Shown one piece after another: positions 21,516 through 32,695 of a DNA stretch of 64,000 nucleotides. This stretch comes from Meconema thalassinum (lineage: Eukaryota > Arthropoda > Insecta > Orthoptera > Tettigoniidae). Below the pieces are notes generated by a model. That model had not been told where the DNA came from, ran no database searches, and worked only from the letters and a program-made list of their open reading frames with translations. The translations under genes were made by a program, and so were the position numbers. Numbering within the stretch: position 1 is the first letter of the stretch; each line of letters begins with the position of its first letter. The DNA lies in NCBI GenBank assembly GCA_946902985.2, contig OX336389.2:144635099-144699098 (forward strand). The letters are read 5' to 3'.

Positions 21516-24500
21516 TGTGCCCAACTCTAGGAATGGGTATTCCAAGTTTCAGACACCTAGATATCAAGGGAAAGGCTGTAGCCGCTTTTGAAAGTTCAGA
21601 TATTTGAATATCGCGCTACATTGCTTCGAGAAGCATTTCGAAGGATTTTACCGATAGTTGGATGTCAAGTGACGTAGCGAGTAATAGCAGAGGTGGAGGC
21701 TATTTATTGATTAAATAGTTAACTATGGAGTAGAGACTTGAGACTGGGATCAGATTACTGGCACGGCCAAATGAAAGAGAACGCAATTAGTATCAAGTAA
21801 ATCGGACCAGGGATTCAAGAGATATGAGGATTTCCAGATATCAGGTGATGACGCGTGACCCTGACCGTTTTGAATAAAAGCCAGCTGGAGCAGGCATGGT
21901 TAGTTCATTCTAACACAAGCACTTGGCAAGCAAGTTGCGTCTACGCTGAGCCAAGGCACATGGTTGCCGTATCTACGCAGAAGTTCTTTTCAAGTCGTGA
22001 TAGTCACGAAAAGTGCTGCGCTTCGAGTTGGAACTTAGTAAGTTTCTGGTGAGGAGAATCACTGAGGTGATTGATTTCTACAGACATTGGTGGAAATATT
22101 TATATTTCTAAAAGGACATATGCTAGACTTTGTCTAGAAAATAGTATTTTGTCACAGTCCAGTAGTAACTTAATACTTGGATGTTTAAATCCATTTCAAG
22201 TCAGTTTTCATTTTTGTAACTAGTTAACCACTTCGATCTGTCAGTACACTGAAGACTAGTCTATAACGGTGGCGTTCATTAGTCTACGCAAGGGAAACTG
22301 CAGGTTGTCTAGCGCATGGCAGATGGTGATATACAAACCATGCCCAGGGAACGATCTTCAGAACAGCCGTTAATTGCTTAGACTGTCAATGTTTTTCTTG
22401 TACTGATGAGATTACAGTGAGTTATGTTACAACTGACATATTTAAGAAGAGATCACTTAGATCTGACCCTTTTCAAACAAACTGTTATGACTTTGATAGA
22501 AGCCCATATTAAAATGGAACCACAGATTATTCAAACGTCGAAAGATACTACCACTATGTCTGACTAGACGATTTGTGGGTCTACAATGGCGGCCGATACA
22601 AGGATTATACGTGCTTGTCCGATAGGGCATGTCTACGGATAAATCTGGTACAGACCAGGTTTACTACACTTCAAGACCATCAAGAAATGTAAGCCACATT
22701 TGAATTATATTATGCCTAGCTAATTGGAACAAACTATTTTTTCTGCAGATGACCAACACATTTTTTTCGTCGTATTTAAAGCTTGCAATGATTTACGCAA
22801 GACTTGTTAGAGTTATTCTGAGCAATTTCAGCACTCAGAACAGTTTAGGATCGATGACCGAGCATTTCGAGCATTTATTTGAATTTTTAATATTTTTGGG
22901 AAATCACGGTAATCAGCCGATGTAACTGTAAAAGTTAAATTTATTTTTGTAGAGGAATGGATATTTTTTCCATATTCGAAGGTTCGAACATGTGGATTCT
23001 CACATAATGAGATGATAATTAAACATATTTAAAATGATATAATTAATAATAATAATAATAATCCACTAATAATAATAATAATAATTTTTATAATTTTTCT
23101 AAATAATTCTTGGATATTATATTTTCTAATAATCATATGTATTGAGAAAGAGCCTATGAAGTAGTTTAATCATTTCTAGTTTGGAACAGGAGATTTTCCG
23201 AAGGAGAGTGGTTAGCGCAAGCCCGCATTCAACCAACATGTCAGTTCTGGTTGAACAGTTGATATTTGCAATGAGCAAAGTATATTTTTCGGATAACACG
23301 GAGAGGCATGAAACGGGAAGCAAATGATATTTGTATCAAATAGGATATTTTTGTATTTATATAAAATCATGACGTAAATACACTCGAAAGTGAAATGAAG
23401 CTTTTCATAATTATGGTAAATTCACGGGTTGAACTGAATGGTAAAATAAAATAAACTTGTAAGTTTATTAATCTTCCAGTGTTGATAACAAGCAGAGGCT
23501 TGATTTATTGTATAAATTTTGGGAAGATAATTTATGTGTGTGGAGTAGTTGAAATGCCATTCCCAGGTGCGCATGTTAAGTCGCAGGAATGAAGGTTTTT
23601 TCGAGCATCAATCAAATAGCAGGTTCGATGGCTCAGGTTGATAGTAGGAGTATTGGAGCCACACATTTCGTCGTATGAATAACCCGAAGGTTATTTCTTT
23701 AAAACCATCAGTTCTAATTTCAACCTTGTTTACGAATTCCATTTAGACTTTGATTTTGCTAGAACCCGGATTTGTCATGATAGTAGTTTATTCTTCTTCA
23801 GAGGAAGACCTTTGCCGTTGTTGTTGTAATATTGTGTTCTTACACAAATAATAGAATGGGCCACTGCCAATTAAAAATAATTCTTTAACCACGAATAATT
23901 TGAAGGATATTTTCAATCCTAGTGCCATGAACTAAATGAATTCATTATAAAACTACAATTCTAATTTCCGCATTCTGTCGAAGAATTGCAAGTTGTGAAA
24001 ATTGCTAGAAATGGCCTTAAATATAAATATTTTTTTCATATTGTTCCCAAGTGGAAAATTGAATAGTTGAATGGTTCAACCATTTATTGATCAAGTTGAT
24101 GATTCAGAAATCATATATTTTGTTTGGAACTTGAAGTTCATAATCGAGTCACTTCTCGAATGTTTAATGTCAGAAGAACAATTAATTGTTGTTGTGCTTC
24201 GCACAGTTCTTCGATGCTATGCTCAATGGTCAAATACTTTTCAGATGTTATTAATATGTATAAATAATTTGTGTTGCTTCGATGATAATAATATTTTCGA
24301 CGATATATTTTTGAAACTGGAAAAACAAGTGAAAGTTTAGAATTCTATAAACATTTATTCTAAGAGTGTTAATATCATGTAAATAGTCAAACAGTGATCT
24401 ACGTTATTTCCAGTATGGACAATTAATTTTGAACTGGAATTAAATATTAATAATTTTGGAACACAGTCCACAGGACTATTAATCGGACTTGTGTTTCCAA

Positions 24501-24839
24501 AAAGATTGTCAAATGTGTTTGGAAGATTTCTGTATATTGTGTGTAAATAAGAGTGTGGATCGCCACACGTGGATGATGCTGCTTTGAGCATCCTTGCAGT
24601 CAGATTTTAACTTTAAATAAACTGAGATAATTTTACCAGATGTGTCTTACCCAATTAAATCTCCTTCTATCCTTATTGTTGCATTGAGCCAAAAATCAGT
24701 AAAGCATTTTTTTAATTTGATGTCGTTTTTGCGATTTGCTTTAACCCATCTGGCGCTCCGGGATATTTTGATTCTCGTGCTGACTGATTATTGGTAAAAT
24801 GCATATGTGGTCGTGCGGACTCCGGTCTAAACGGGCACA
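21516..24839 (+). repeat. 3' LTR, 3324 bp
   Basis: It ends GGTCTAAACGGGCACA and is followed by ATAC. Differences from the 5' LTR are scattered single bases, for example 21789, 21824, 21830, 22490, 22996 and 24829. The ORF at 24071-24340 matches 17307-17576. Confidence 0.96.
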
Positions 24840-24843
24840 ATAC

Positions 24844-24990
24844 ATCGATGATTGTTCATACCTTCATAAATCAAATATACAGGTTGACTACTTGTATTGA
24901 TATCTTGAAAATCATCATCAGGCACGTTATCAAAACGTGAAGGGAGAAATGTTTCAAACTCTTTCCAAATGCAAAGTGCGCTGTTTTCAA
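24844..24990 (-). pseudogene. Unidentified coding-like remnant cut by the LTR element
   Basis: The minus strand is open for about 50 codons: NSALCIWKEFETFLPSRFDN then VPDDDFQDINTSSQPVYLIY. The amino-acid composition looks like real protein rather than repeat translation, but I do not recognise the family. The LTR element is inserted at its downstream side. Confidence 0.25.
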
Positions 24991-25159
24991 ATTTAGTGTT
25001 TATTTTTTATTCTATGTGTGCGTAAAGGTGTATGAATAGGCAAGTTGATCATCTTCGTGAGTTAAAGACCACAGGCTTGACCGATAGCATTCAAACCTTC
25101 CATGGTAGTCTATAAGCAAAAGAGAATAACTATGACACTCTAGACTCAACATTTATACA

Positions 25160-26580
25160 ACAAGATGAACATGGACATTGGATAAATCTGTAATCAAATT
25201 ACAAACAGTCAAGTTGTCGTAACACGGATTTCCAAACTCGCATTGTCAGTGGCATCTAGTAATGAACATGAACATTGGATAGAGTGTTAATCAAATCACA
25301 AATGGTCAAGTTGTTTTAACACAAATTTGCAAACTTGTATTTTCAATGGCATCTAGTTTTCAACATGAACACTGGATAGAGCGTTAATCAAATCACAAAT
25401 GGTTAAGTCATCTTAACACTGATTTGCAAACTTGTATTGTCAGTGGCATCTAGTAGTCCACATGGACACTGGATACAGCGTTAATCAAATCACAAATGGT
25501 CAAGTCGTTTTAACATGGATTCACAAAATATTATTGTCAATGGTATCAAGTTGACAACATGAACATTGGATAAAGCATTAATCAAATTACAAACGATCAA
25601 GTTGTTTAAACACGGATTTTCAAACTCGTATTGTCAGTGGCATCTAGTAATGAACATGAACACTGGATAGAGCGTTAATCAAATCACAAATGGTTGAGTT
25701 ATTTTAACACAAATTTGCAAACTTGTATTGTAAATGACACCTAGTTGTCAACATCAACATTGGATAGATCGTTAATCAAATCGCAAATGGTCAAGTCATT
25801 TTAACACAGATTTGCAAACTTGTATTGTCAGTGGCATCTAGTAGTCAACATGGACACTGGATAGAGCGTTAATCAAATTACATATGGTCAAGTCATTTTA
25901 ACGCAGATTCGCAAAATAATATTGTCAATGACATCTAGATGTGAACTTTGGCACAAGATAGAGCGGTAATCACATCCAAATGGTCAAGTCGTTTTAACAC
26001 ATATTTGCAAAATATTATTGTCAATGACATCTAGTAGTGAACATTGGAACTTAATAGAGCGTTAGTATTTTCAGTGCCATCTAGTAGTGAACATTGGCAA
26101 TTGATATAGCGTTAATCAAATCACAAATGGTTAAGTTGTTTCAACACGGATTCGCAAAATGGTATTGTCAGTGCCATCTAGTAGTCAACATGGGCACTTG
26201 ATAGAGCGTTAATCAAATCACAAATTGTCAAGTTGTTTCAACACGGATTCGCAAATTAGTATTGTCAATGACATCTAGTAGTAAACATTGGCACTTGTTA
26301 GAAAGTTAATCAAATCACAAGTGTTCAAGTCGTTTTAATACAGATTTGCAAAATAGTACTGTCAATAACATCTAGTAGAGAACAGTGGCTCTGGATAGAA
26401 CTTTTGAATTGTCACTGCCATCTAGTAGTGAACATTGGCACTGGATTGAGCGTTTAACAAATCATATATGGTCAAGATTTTACAACACGGATTCGCAAAA
26501 TAGTAATGTCAGTGCCATCTAGTAGTGAACATTGACACTTGATAGAGCATTCATCAAATCTCACCTACATGTTTAGTTAT
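25160..26580 (+). repeat. 97-bp tandem array, about 14-15 units
   Basis: The core GGCATCTAGTAGT recurs every 96-98 bp (25251, 25348, 25445 and on), joined to GATAGAGCGTTAATCAAATC and ACAAATGGTCAAGTCGTTTT. The same array lies at 36960-37667 and resumes at 45503 on the other side of the second LTR element. Confidence 0.93.
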
Positions 26581-26985
26581 TAATAGGCTATTCACCTTTA
26601 ATATAAAACTGCTGTTGTCAATTGATTTAGGCATAACCAGTAAACCAACTATCTGTAAATAAATAAACCAATCAATCAATCAATCAATCCATTCATTTCA
26701 ATTCATCAATTACACATTGAGTCTAATCTATTAAATACATACCTCTCAAATATTTTACTTTTTCCAAGTAACGCCACTGCTTTTTCTCGATTAAGTAGTG
26801 TATAAATGATAGCACTGCAGCACTAATCACCTGGCATGTAACTAATGAGTGGCAATGATAGGTATGACCTTGCTTTTATATTGTTCAATATTGCCAGCTG
26901 GCAAGAAATTGTCTACGCATGATTGAGCGAATTAGAATAAATCACTGAACATTGAGATTCGCGAAACTACAAGATTCAAAATTAA
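26580..26985. other. Array flank with CAAT repeat
   Basis: Non-coding; matches 45600-46045 closely, including an (ATCA)n run at 26671-26693 and a TAATGAGTGGCAATGATAG stretch. Confidence 0.75.
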
Positions 26986-26989
26986 TATA

Positions 26990-28140
26990 ATAGTACATTA
27001 AGCAACGAGCCTATAATGGCTATAATTAAGACACGAATATTTTTATAAAATGAGCGTATGCGAGTTTTATAATTTCCATACGAGTGGCTTAATTACCATT
27101 ATAGGCGAGTTGCATACGACTGTTTATGTTCGACGATAATTATAACTTTATTATATGTTTTAACGTAAATATTCATACATTTCTGCTCAGTTACTAGAAT
27201 GTTGTGATCGGGTGCTGCGGCGAGTAGTATATCTCTGTTTTCCAAGCTCTCTGGACAACCGACGCATGCGCTCTGTGTGCTTCAATGCCATATGTTCAGA
27301 TTGTGTATTCAGTTAAACTGTCACCGAAGTCGTTTCAATACAACGCGCTGGGTAGAAATTGGATTTGAGGATATTAAGGTACAGTGCTCCTTCTTGTCTC
27401 ATATTCACAAGTTTATTTACGGGAACATATGGACGGTGCACTTTCGGTAATTTATATAGACATATTGGATTTTGAGCGCATGCGCGAAGGTATCCTTATC
27501 TAATTGGTCACATAACTGTTTCTTGAGCTCTGATTGGTGGGAGAAACTGTTTCATAATGAAACATAGTGTTATAATGAGCCTCATTATGATACAGTTTTC
27601 TGACACAGGGTCGAACATAATAGTACATTATGCAACGAGCCTATAATGGCTATAATTAAGACACGAGTATGTTCATAAAACGAGCTTTAGCGAGTTTTAT
27701 AATTTCCATACGAGTGTCTTAATTACCATTATAGGTGAGTTGCATGCGACTGTTTATGTTCGACGATAATTATAACTTTATTACATGTTTTAACATAAAT
27801 ATTCATAAATATCTCTTCAGTAACTAGAATTTTGTGATCGGGTGGTGCGCTACGTAGCATATCTCCGTGTTCCAAGCTCTCTGGACGACCGACGCATGCG
27901 CTCTGTGTGCTTCAGTGCCAGATGTGCAGAACGTGAACCAGTATTCAGCAAAACTGTCACCGTAGTCGTTTGAAATCAACGCGCTGAGTAGAAATTGGAT
28001 TTAGTTTTAGTAAGGTACAGTGCTATTTCTTGTCTCATATTCACCAGTTTATTTACGCGAACATATGGACGGTGCACTTTCGGTAATTTATATAGACATG
28101 TATAATGACCATCATTATGATACAGTTTTCAGACACATAA
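26990..28140. repeat. Two tandem ~630-bp units, each headed by a hairpin
   Basis: 27002-27113 folds back: GCCTATAATGG, a loop side and TAATTAAG pair with CTTAATTA and CCATTATAGGC. The second unit repeats this at 27632-27743. Both units continue with AACGCGCTG and GCATGCGCTCTGTGTGCTTC. They are absent from the paralogous site at 46045-46060, so this is an insertion, possibly of MITE type. The first unit has an extra GCGCATGCGCGAAGG region that the second lacks. Confidence 0.75.
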
Positions 28141-28142
28141 TA

Positions 28143-28720
28143 GTTAGGGTCGAACATAAACATTTTTAAATTACCAGACATTCATATTCTTTCCACATTC
28201 TAAACGGAAATGTCATACACAATAAGTTTTCAGTTTACGCTTATCAGCAATACCTGCTTATTTCAAACAGGATCGCTGATATAGCAGGACAACATCCTGC
28301 TTCAATATCACGGGGATCCCAGCTGAGTCTGGCATTGCTTCCACTTACTTGTGCAGGGCTCCCCTATGTTTTCTTTCATGTCGACCCCACTCGGTGAACT
28401 CTTGTTCTCTTTACACTGCCAATAGAATTAGTGTATCCAAGGCCTAGGGAATCTTTCACTTCCTGCCTTAATCGCCCCTCGTCTGATCTTTGCTGATACC
28501 CTGCTAGGGGGTCAACTTTCTTTTTCTTTTCATATTATCTTTTGCCTTTTGCTCAAGCATCTCAAAGAGGCATGGTGTATGTAGTCCACTACTTTTAATG
28601 GACTTTGAATATGGATACACCCTCAAAAACTCTCGACTAGTGCGTTTAAAAGTTGGCAACAGCCTAAGAAATTCCTTTGAGGCTGATCCATAGCTTTGCT
28701 CGCTTTGCTATAATTTTATC
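28143..28720 (+). repeat. Interspersed repeat family F, copy 1
   Basis: It contains GCTTCCACTTACTTGTGC, CAACTCTTGTTCTCTT-like and AAGGCCTAGGGAATCTTTCA stretches. Other copies are at 46050-46715 and 63106-63690 (same strand) and 12825-13085 (inverted). From memory, it resembles a repeat abundant in polyneopteran insects; I cannot check this here. Confidence 0.8.
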
Positions 28721-29096
28721 CTCCAGGATCAGCTTTTCCCATGAACAAAGCAAGGGATTCCACCTCTACCGCCACTGAGGGCAGTGACCTGCAGCTTGAG
28801 AGTTTGGGTCGGGGTTACAACTGGGGTGTGTGATCGCCACAACGCTCAAGAGGTCTCATCTGCAATGCGTACAGGAGCCTCATAAAGGGATAGAAAGAGT
28901 GGGAGGATTGAGCAATAGAGTGGGAAGGAGGCAGCTGTGGCCTTACGGTAGGTATCACCCCAGGATTTTGCCCAAAGACAAAGTGAGAAATCACAGAAAA
29001 CCACACCAAGAATGGCTAAAGTGGGAATCGAACCCCCTCTACTCACTTGGGCCTGGGCCGAGCCAGAGTATACCCCGTTCCAGTCCTCGTAAGTAG
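28720..29096 (-). repeat. tRNA-derived SINE, minus strand
   Basis: The minus strand carries GGGGGTTCGATTCCCAC (box B, about 29036-29020), with the tRNA-like head running back towards 29096. The body includes TGGTTTTCTGTGATTTCTCA and a GCTGATCCTGGAGGATAAAA end. Copies are at 46715-47060 and 63690-64000 (the latter cut by the window end). Confidence 0.72.
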
Positions 29097-29157
29097 GGGG
29101 GCAGTAAGAGTTCTAACGCACCCCGTCAGCAGTTTTAGAATTTGGCGCACTCTAAAT

Positions 29158-29262
29158 GCAAGATGGCGGCGATGCCGGCACAAGATGGCGGCCAAGATGG
29201 CGGCCAAGATGGCGGCTAACCAAATTGGCGGCTAATAAAATTGGTGTCTAACCAAAATGGAG
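29158..29262 (+). promoter_or_regulatory. Tandem YY1-like CAAGATGGCGGC sites
   Basis: Four close copies of CAAGATGGCGGC or a near match lie head to tail at 29159-29216, then three degenerate ones. They are followed by TAACCTAACC at 29283-29296. Inverted counterpart at 49978-50040 with TTAGG repeats. Confidence 0.55.
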
Positions 29263-29299
29263 GCCATGGCTTAACTAACTTAGGCTAACCTAACCTCAC

Positions 29300-29488
29300 C
29301 TACGAGGTGCGATCGAAAAGTTCCAAAATGTTGACCCATAGCCACTTTCCCGGTGACGTCACAACCAGGGTTGATCAAAGAGTTCCAAAAATGTTGAACC
29401 ATAGCCTACTTTCCTGGTGACTTCGCAACGAGGTGTGATCCAAAATTCCAAAATGTTCACTCATAGCCTACTTTCCTGGTGACGTCAC
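29300..29488 (+). repeat. 62-bp array and start of the satellite, left of the solo LTR
   Basis: Three 62-bp units with CATAGCC.ACTTTCC and TGACGTCAC. It stops at GACGTCACATAC, mid-unit, because the solo LTR is inserted here. Confidence 0.9.
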
Positions 29489-29492
29489 ATAC
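29489..29492. repeat. 4-bp target-site duplication ATAC, left of solo LTR
   Basis: ATAC recurs at 32696-32699. Removing 29493-32699 restores GACGTCACATAC joined to TAACCCGCC, the ordinary satellite sequence seen at 33121-33140. Confidence 0.9.
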
Positions 29493-32400
29493 TGAGACCG
29501 AAAGGCTCATGGCCCCATGACCATTTCCGGCTCATCGAAAATTGATTGCCGAGAAAAAAAATCCCAAAGAAGCTCAACCGCACATCCAACCATGGATCAC
29601 CAACCTACCAGGGGAAGTCGCCAACAGAAGTAACATATTTATTTAATAGTGAGATTATGAACCACAGGACAATTCAGACAACAAGGGCACTCCAATTATT
29701 ATTTTTCTATAATTTTCGAGAGTGCTGGTTGTGTAAATGAAATGATGGGTTATAAACGGTTAATTTACATAGTCAGGAAACGACTCACGCGGTACCCGAC
29801 CATGAAGAGGAAGAAGCACTAGTCGCCATTTACCTAGACAGTACTGTGTCATGTCGCGTGTGAGTGGAAAACGCTGCAACTGGATCTCGGGTAATGGACA
29901 GGGTAAGGACGAGTAGTCCATTAATATTACCATTATCGAACAGACTTTTATATTTGGAATGTGCATTGAAACTGTTGTTCGTGACTAGTCGAACTGTAAA
30001 TTGTCAACATTTTGAAGTGCTATTATCAAACCCGTGTAATTGTGGAGTGAGAAAAGTTGTAAAGTCTGTGTAATATGATGCAGATGCGTCAATAAAGTCA
30101 GTGGCGGAAATAGAAAGGCAATTTTGAATATCCGCACAGTTTAGAATCAGTGGAAATTTTACAACTATTGTTCCGATAAAATCAGTGATTCAGGCTTCTC
30201 CAACGTGTAATACTACTACCATCATGGGGGCCTATAACTACACGGCAGCTACCGCCATCCTTATGGCAGGAGAAATGTCCGAGTAAACCATTCAACCATG
30301 GGAAGAGCCGATGCCAAATAATACCATGGGGAGAAAGAAACGATGGTTAAGGTCGGTGAGTGAACCGAAGACCAGGTTCAAACCGAGAGCCATCCATCTC
30401 ATACAACCAACCATGAACGAGTAAGTCAAATAAAACCATTTATGTACGGTAGAATTGTGGTGGATAATTAGCATAATATATTGGCCGCACGTATTCACAC
30501 AGTTGGTTATAGGCAGGATTTGTTTTTTTGGTAGTTATGTGATTAACTATTATTTCCTGTCGGTCTATTTCTACGTGGCAATTTGTAAATATAATGATTA
30601 AGAAAGGCATTGGGAGCACTATGCATAAATTGAAGAAGAACGCCGCAAATATAAATGTACTCAAGTAAGGTGGAAGTGTGTGTTATTCTCGAACACACGA
30701 AGGCATGGCAGTCGATAGACATGACGGAATGACTACCGTACAATTTGTTTAAGCATTTTTAATACCTCCTACGTATCATTTTAATATATTCAAGTCACTG
30801 CAGAAAGAGTGACGGACAGTATCTATATCTTTGGTCTACCTGGAATACAACATTATTCTTTTGTTATGCCAGAAGTGTGGCGTTAGTACAATTGTACATC
30901 TGAATGCGTGGATTTAGAACTGGTTTCAAAGCAAGCGGTGAGCTCAATTGTTCGAAGGGAGAGTGTATTGGGACCGGCCGCAAACAAATGCATCATTCAC
31001 ATGTCACATTATACAACAACTGAAGGTACACACAAACTCAATACTACACTTAGCGTAGAACTGCGCAGCAGTATTTTCTCAATGAATTTACACTCCCATA
31101 AGGTTAATAAATTTGTTAAGTAAAAATGTAACTTGTATTAGATTGAAACCATTATTTAAGAGCTGTGACAGCTGTTCTGGGCAGCCATTAACTTAATTTT
31201 GTACAGACCGAAGATGTATCAGACCAGGGCAACGTGTTAGATTGTGATTGGGTAATTTGTTCCACATGAAGACGATGCATTATCGCTCATGGTGATGTTA
31301 ATTAGGTGACAGGTGATGTTTATGCCACTGTCGACCGTTTTATAAGGTGTGTGTTGGGTGACCACACGTATTGGTATTTGTAAACACGAGTTCAGCTGTG
31401 ACTGGCGTGTATTTAAGTTGAGCGGTGAGGTTCATATGAAGATGTTTGATGATGCTGTAGAATCGAGATGACTGATACTTCTCGAAGGGAGAGTTTATTT
31501 ATGGGTCTGATTCTGTTCTTCGTGTCTAATGACAATATTAAATACACTTCCTGGAATAATAATAATAATAATAAATAATAAAAAAAAAATGATAAATAAT
31601 AATAATAATAATAATAATAATGATAATAATAAAAATAATGATAATAATAATAAATAATAATAATAAATAATGATAATAATAATAATGAAATAGTTTTATT
31701 TTGAAAGCAATAAATAATTAATAATTAAATAAATAATTAAATAGTTTTGAACTTCAGTTTTTTTGAATAATGTAATTTTTTTCGTATGTTGTTGTCATGA
31801 TTCGATCTTCGATTTTTCACCTGAGGGTGATGCTTCTAAATACAATTAGATCAAGCTGACACTCCTTGAATCTTTGAATGTAATTTCTAGGCGAATCCAC
31901 GGAAGCCTGGACTTTGCAAATGCAACGTCAGACATGACGGTGTTCGTGCGGTTGCCAGCCTACATTGACATGCATTTAGATGACAATCGTCTACAAACAG
32001 TCGACGATTTGTGTAGGGAGAATGTTGAATATAAGAGTGTATTCTATTGTGTGTTTATGTTTTGTTGACTTGTGTTCCCATTTGTTACTGATGTATTTTT
32101 AGTGAACCAATTGTGTGATAGTTTTGTTTTTTTCTGCATAGGCGCGTCACGTCTATGATTACCTTTACGATAGAATCAAATCAGAACATAACTTTAACGT
32201 TAAATGTCAGGGATAATACCATCATAGCCTAGTTTCATACACATTGTTTTGCTTTAATTAAATTTCTCATTGTAATTGCTTAGGGCCGAACTTACGTATT
32301 ATTCCCTTAGTTTGCTGTTTTTTTGTTTTGTTGTATAATAGGACTTCAAGAGGGTAACTTAACGTCATTTAGGGATTATTCATCATGTATTCAGGTTAGC

Positions 32401-32695
32401 GGCTTATCCGATTCTTACCCTCAGAAGTAGGTTAGGGTGCTGTTTCTAAATAAACAAAGAAGGTAACTTAAGACTGGACTTCTTCTTTTTTTGTTGTATT
32501 TGATGTGCTTTCTTGGGTCAGTTCATAACATTTCCACATCTCACTAACACCGATCGACCCTGAGGTAACTAGTCCCGTGCGGGCTGATTTGAGAATGCAC
32601 ATCTGATCCTTTTAGGGTTGTGGGTTCGGTGGATGAGGGTGTCGAGGGGCCGTTGCGGTCAAGCGGTCTTCCGACATCCTTGTCTGGCGGGCACA
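29493..32695 (+). mobile_element. Solo LTR, 3203 bp, Gypsy type
   Basis: It starts TGAGACCGAAAGG and ends GTCTGGCGGGCACA, with TG/CA ends and ATAC duplications. The 3' end matches the last bases of the LTR at 18060-18075 (CGGGCACA), and both carry an AAT-rich microsatellite in mid-length, so the families may be related; the 5' ends differ. No gag, protease or RT. The small ORFs inside (for example 30908-31123, 31874-32068) are not supported as genes. It most likely arose by recombination between the two LTRs of a complete element. Orientation follows the LTR ends only by analogy with 14751-18075. Confidence 0.9.
31556..31692 (+). repeat. AAT microsatellite inside the solo LTR
   Basis: Interrupted (AAT)n/(ATA)n with AATGAT variants, about 135 bp. 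Confidence 0.9.

Larger units (their letters stand above)
14751..24839 (+). mobile_element. Complete non-autonomous Ty3/Gypsy-type LTR retrotransposon (gag-pro only)
   Basis: A 10.1-kb element with two 3.3-kb LTRs, each beginning TGTGCCC and ending GGGCACA, flanked by ATAC duplications. The internal region is only 3.4 kb: primer-binding-site candidate, gag, protease, the start of the RT linker, then directly the last 40 or so codons of integrase, and a G-rich polypurine tract. RT, RNase H and most of integrase are absent. I counted about twenty substitutions between the LTRs over 3.3 kb, plus a few single-base indels, so the insertion is young. Gag-pro is open except for one TGA. It could move only with enzymes supplied by a complete relative. 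It lies in a block paralogous to 35880-47200, which lacks it. Confidence 0.95.

Noticed and set aside
28830..29235. Overlapping ORFs of 60-90 codons
   Set aside because: They lie inside a minus-strand SINE and the YY1-like repeat; frames differ in the other SINE copies.
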